Positions 49,457-49,491 of a DNA stretch of 49,491 bases are shown one piece after another (within the stretch, counting starts at the first letter, position 1; every line of letters starts with the position of its first letter). This DNA is from Candidatus Dormiibacterota bacterium (GTDB taxonomy: Bacteria; Chloroflexota; Dormibacteria; Aeolococcales; Bog-877). The notes under the pieces were generated by a model. That model was not told the DNA's origin, made no database searches, and saw only the letters and a program-made list of their open reading frames with translations. Made by a program: the position numbers and the translations under genes. Location of the stretch: contig JABEUU010000169.1 in assembly GCA_013044295.1 (NCBI GenBank), positions 1 to 49,491 of the forward strand. Direction: 5' to 3'.

Positions 49457-49491
49457 GTGATCAGAACGCTGGTGGTGGCGGGGCCCCGCCA
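49457..49491 (+). CDS. First codons of a further gene (cut by window end)
   Basis: GTG at 49457 follows GGGGAGG by about 11 nt and opens a frame reading VIRTLVVAGPR to the window edge. A TAGATT near 49430 could be a -10. Too little is present to name a product; its position after menG suggests a quinone-related gene but nothing in the sequence shows it. Confidence 0.35.
   Translation, partial: MIRTLVVAGPR

Overview
The window is a gene-dense stretch of a high-GC bacterial chromosome. It holds housekeeping, DNA-repair and metabolic genes and no phage, insertion sequence, CRISPR array, tRNA or rRNA that I can recognise. Several traits point to the Terrabacteria side (Chloroflexota, Dormibacterota or Actinomycetota relatives) rather than a Gram-negative: an AdnAB-like helicase-nuclease pair, a Gram-positive type LexA box (CGAAC-N4-GTTYG), an ImuA/ImuB/DnaE2 mutasome with a DUF6504-like partner, single-chain glycyl-tRNA synthetase, and many apparently leaderless starts. 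I cannot fix the phylum by eye.

Layout. 1-5.8 kb: 3' end of a CorC/HlyC-type CBS protein, recO, a cysteinyl-tRNA synthetase fused in frame to a family-2 glycosyltransferase (reverse strand), glycyl-tRNA synthetase and an SDR oxidoreductase. 5.85-12.2 kb: an aspartate-family operon on the reverse strand (threonine synthase paralog, thrB, lysC, a second threonine synthase) with asd divergent; homoserine dehydrogenase is absent here. 12.3-20 kb: exonuclease III, an ABC exporter, pyruvate phosphate dikinase, a hotdog thioesterase and an aldehyde dehydrogenase. 20.4-28 kb: a TetR regulator with its own promoter, palindromic operator and overlapping upstream ORF, then two overlapping UvrD-like helicase-nucleases. 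28-29.8 kb (reverse): SCP2 protein, NDUFA9-like epimerase, HU. 30-41.5 kb: SOS mutagenesis genes in two pieces, imuA-imuB-DUF6504-like at 30.0-32.4 kb and dnaE2 at 38.1-41.5 kb, separated by ftsH and a two-gene operon for a secreted repeat protein. 41.5-49.5 kb: a BASS-type transporter, a GT2-GtrA-GAF-like fusion, a glutaredoxin-like protein, a membrane protein, an EEP-family hydrolase, an EamA transporter, an MTAP-like phosphorylase, a menaquinone-type methyltransferase and the first codons of one more gene.

How the parts work together. The clearest regulatory logic is in the mutasome. imuA has a near-consensus promoter (TTGATA-17-TATAAT) whose spacer carries a LexA box ending exactly at the -10, and dnaE2 has a LexA box in the same position, directly abutting its -10 TACAAT. 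The two separated units therefore look co-induced by DNA damage. The dnaE2 -10 lies only 6 nt from the ATG, and the same spacing recurs before several other genes, so leaderless mRNAs seem common. Convergent gene pairs tend to be closed by perfect hairpins lacking a U tract. The most unusual proteins are the CysRS-glycosyltransferase fusion and the GT2-GtrA-GAF-like fusion.
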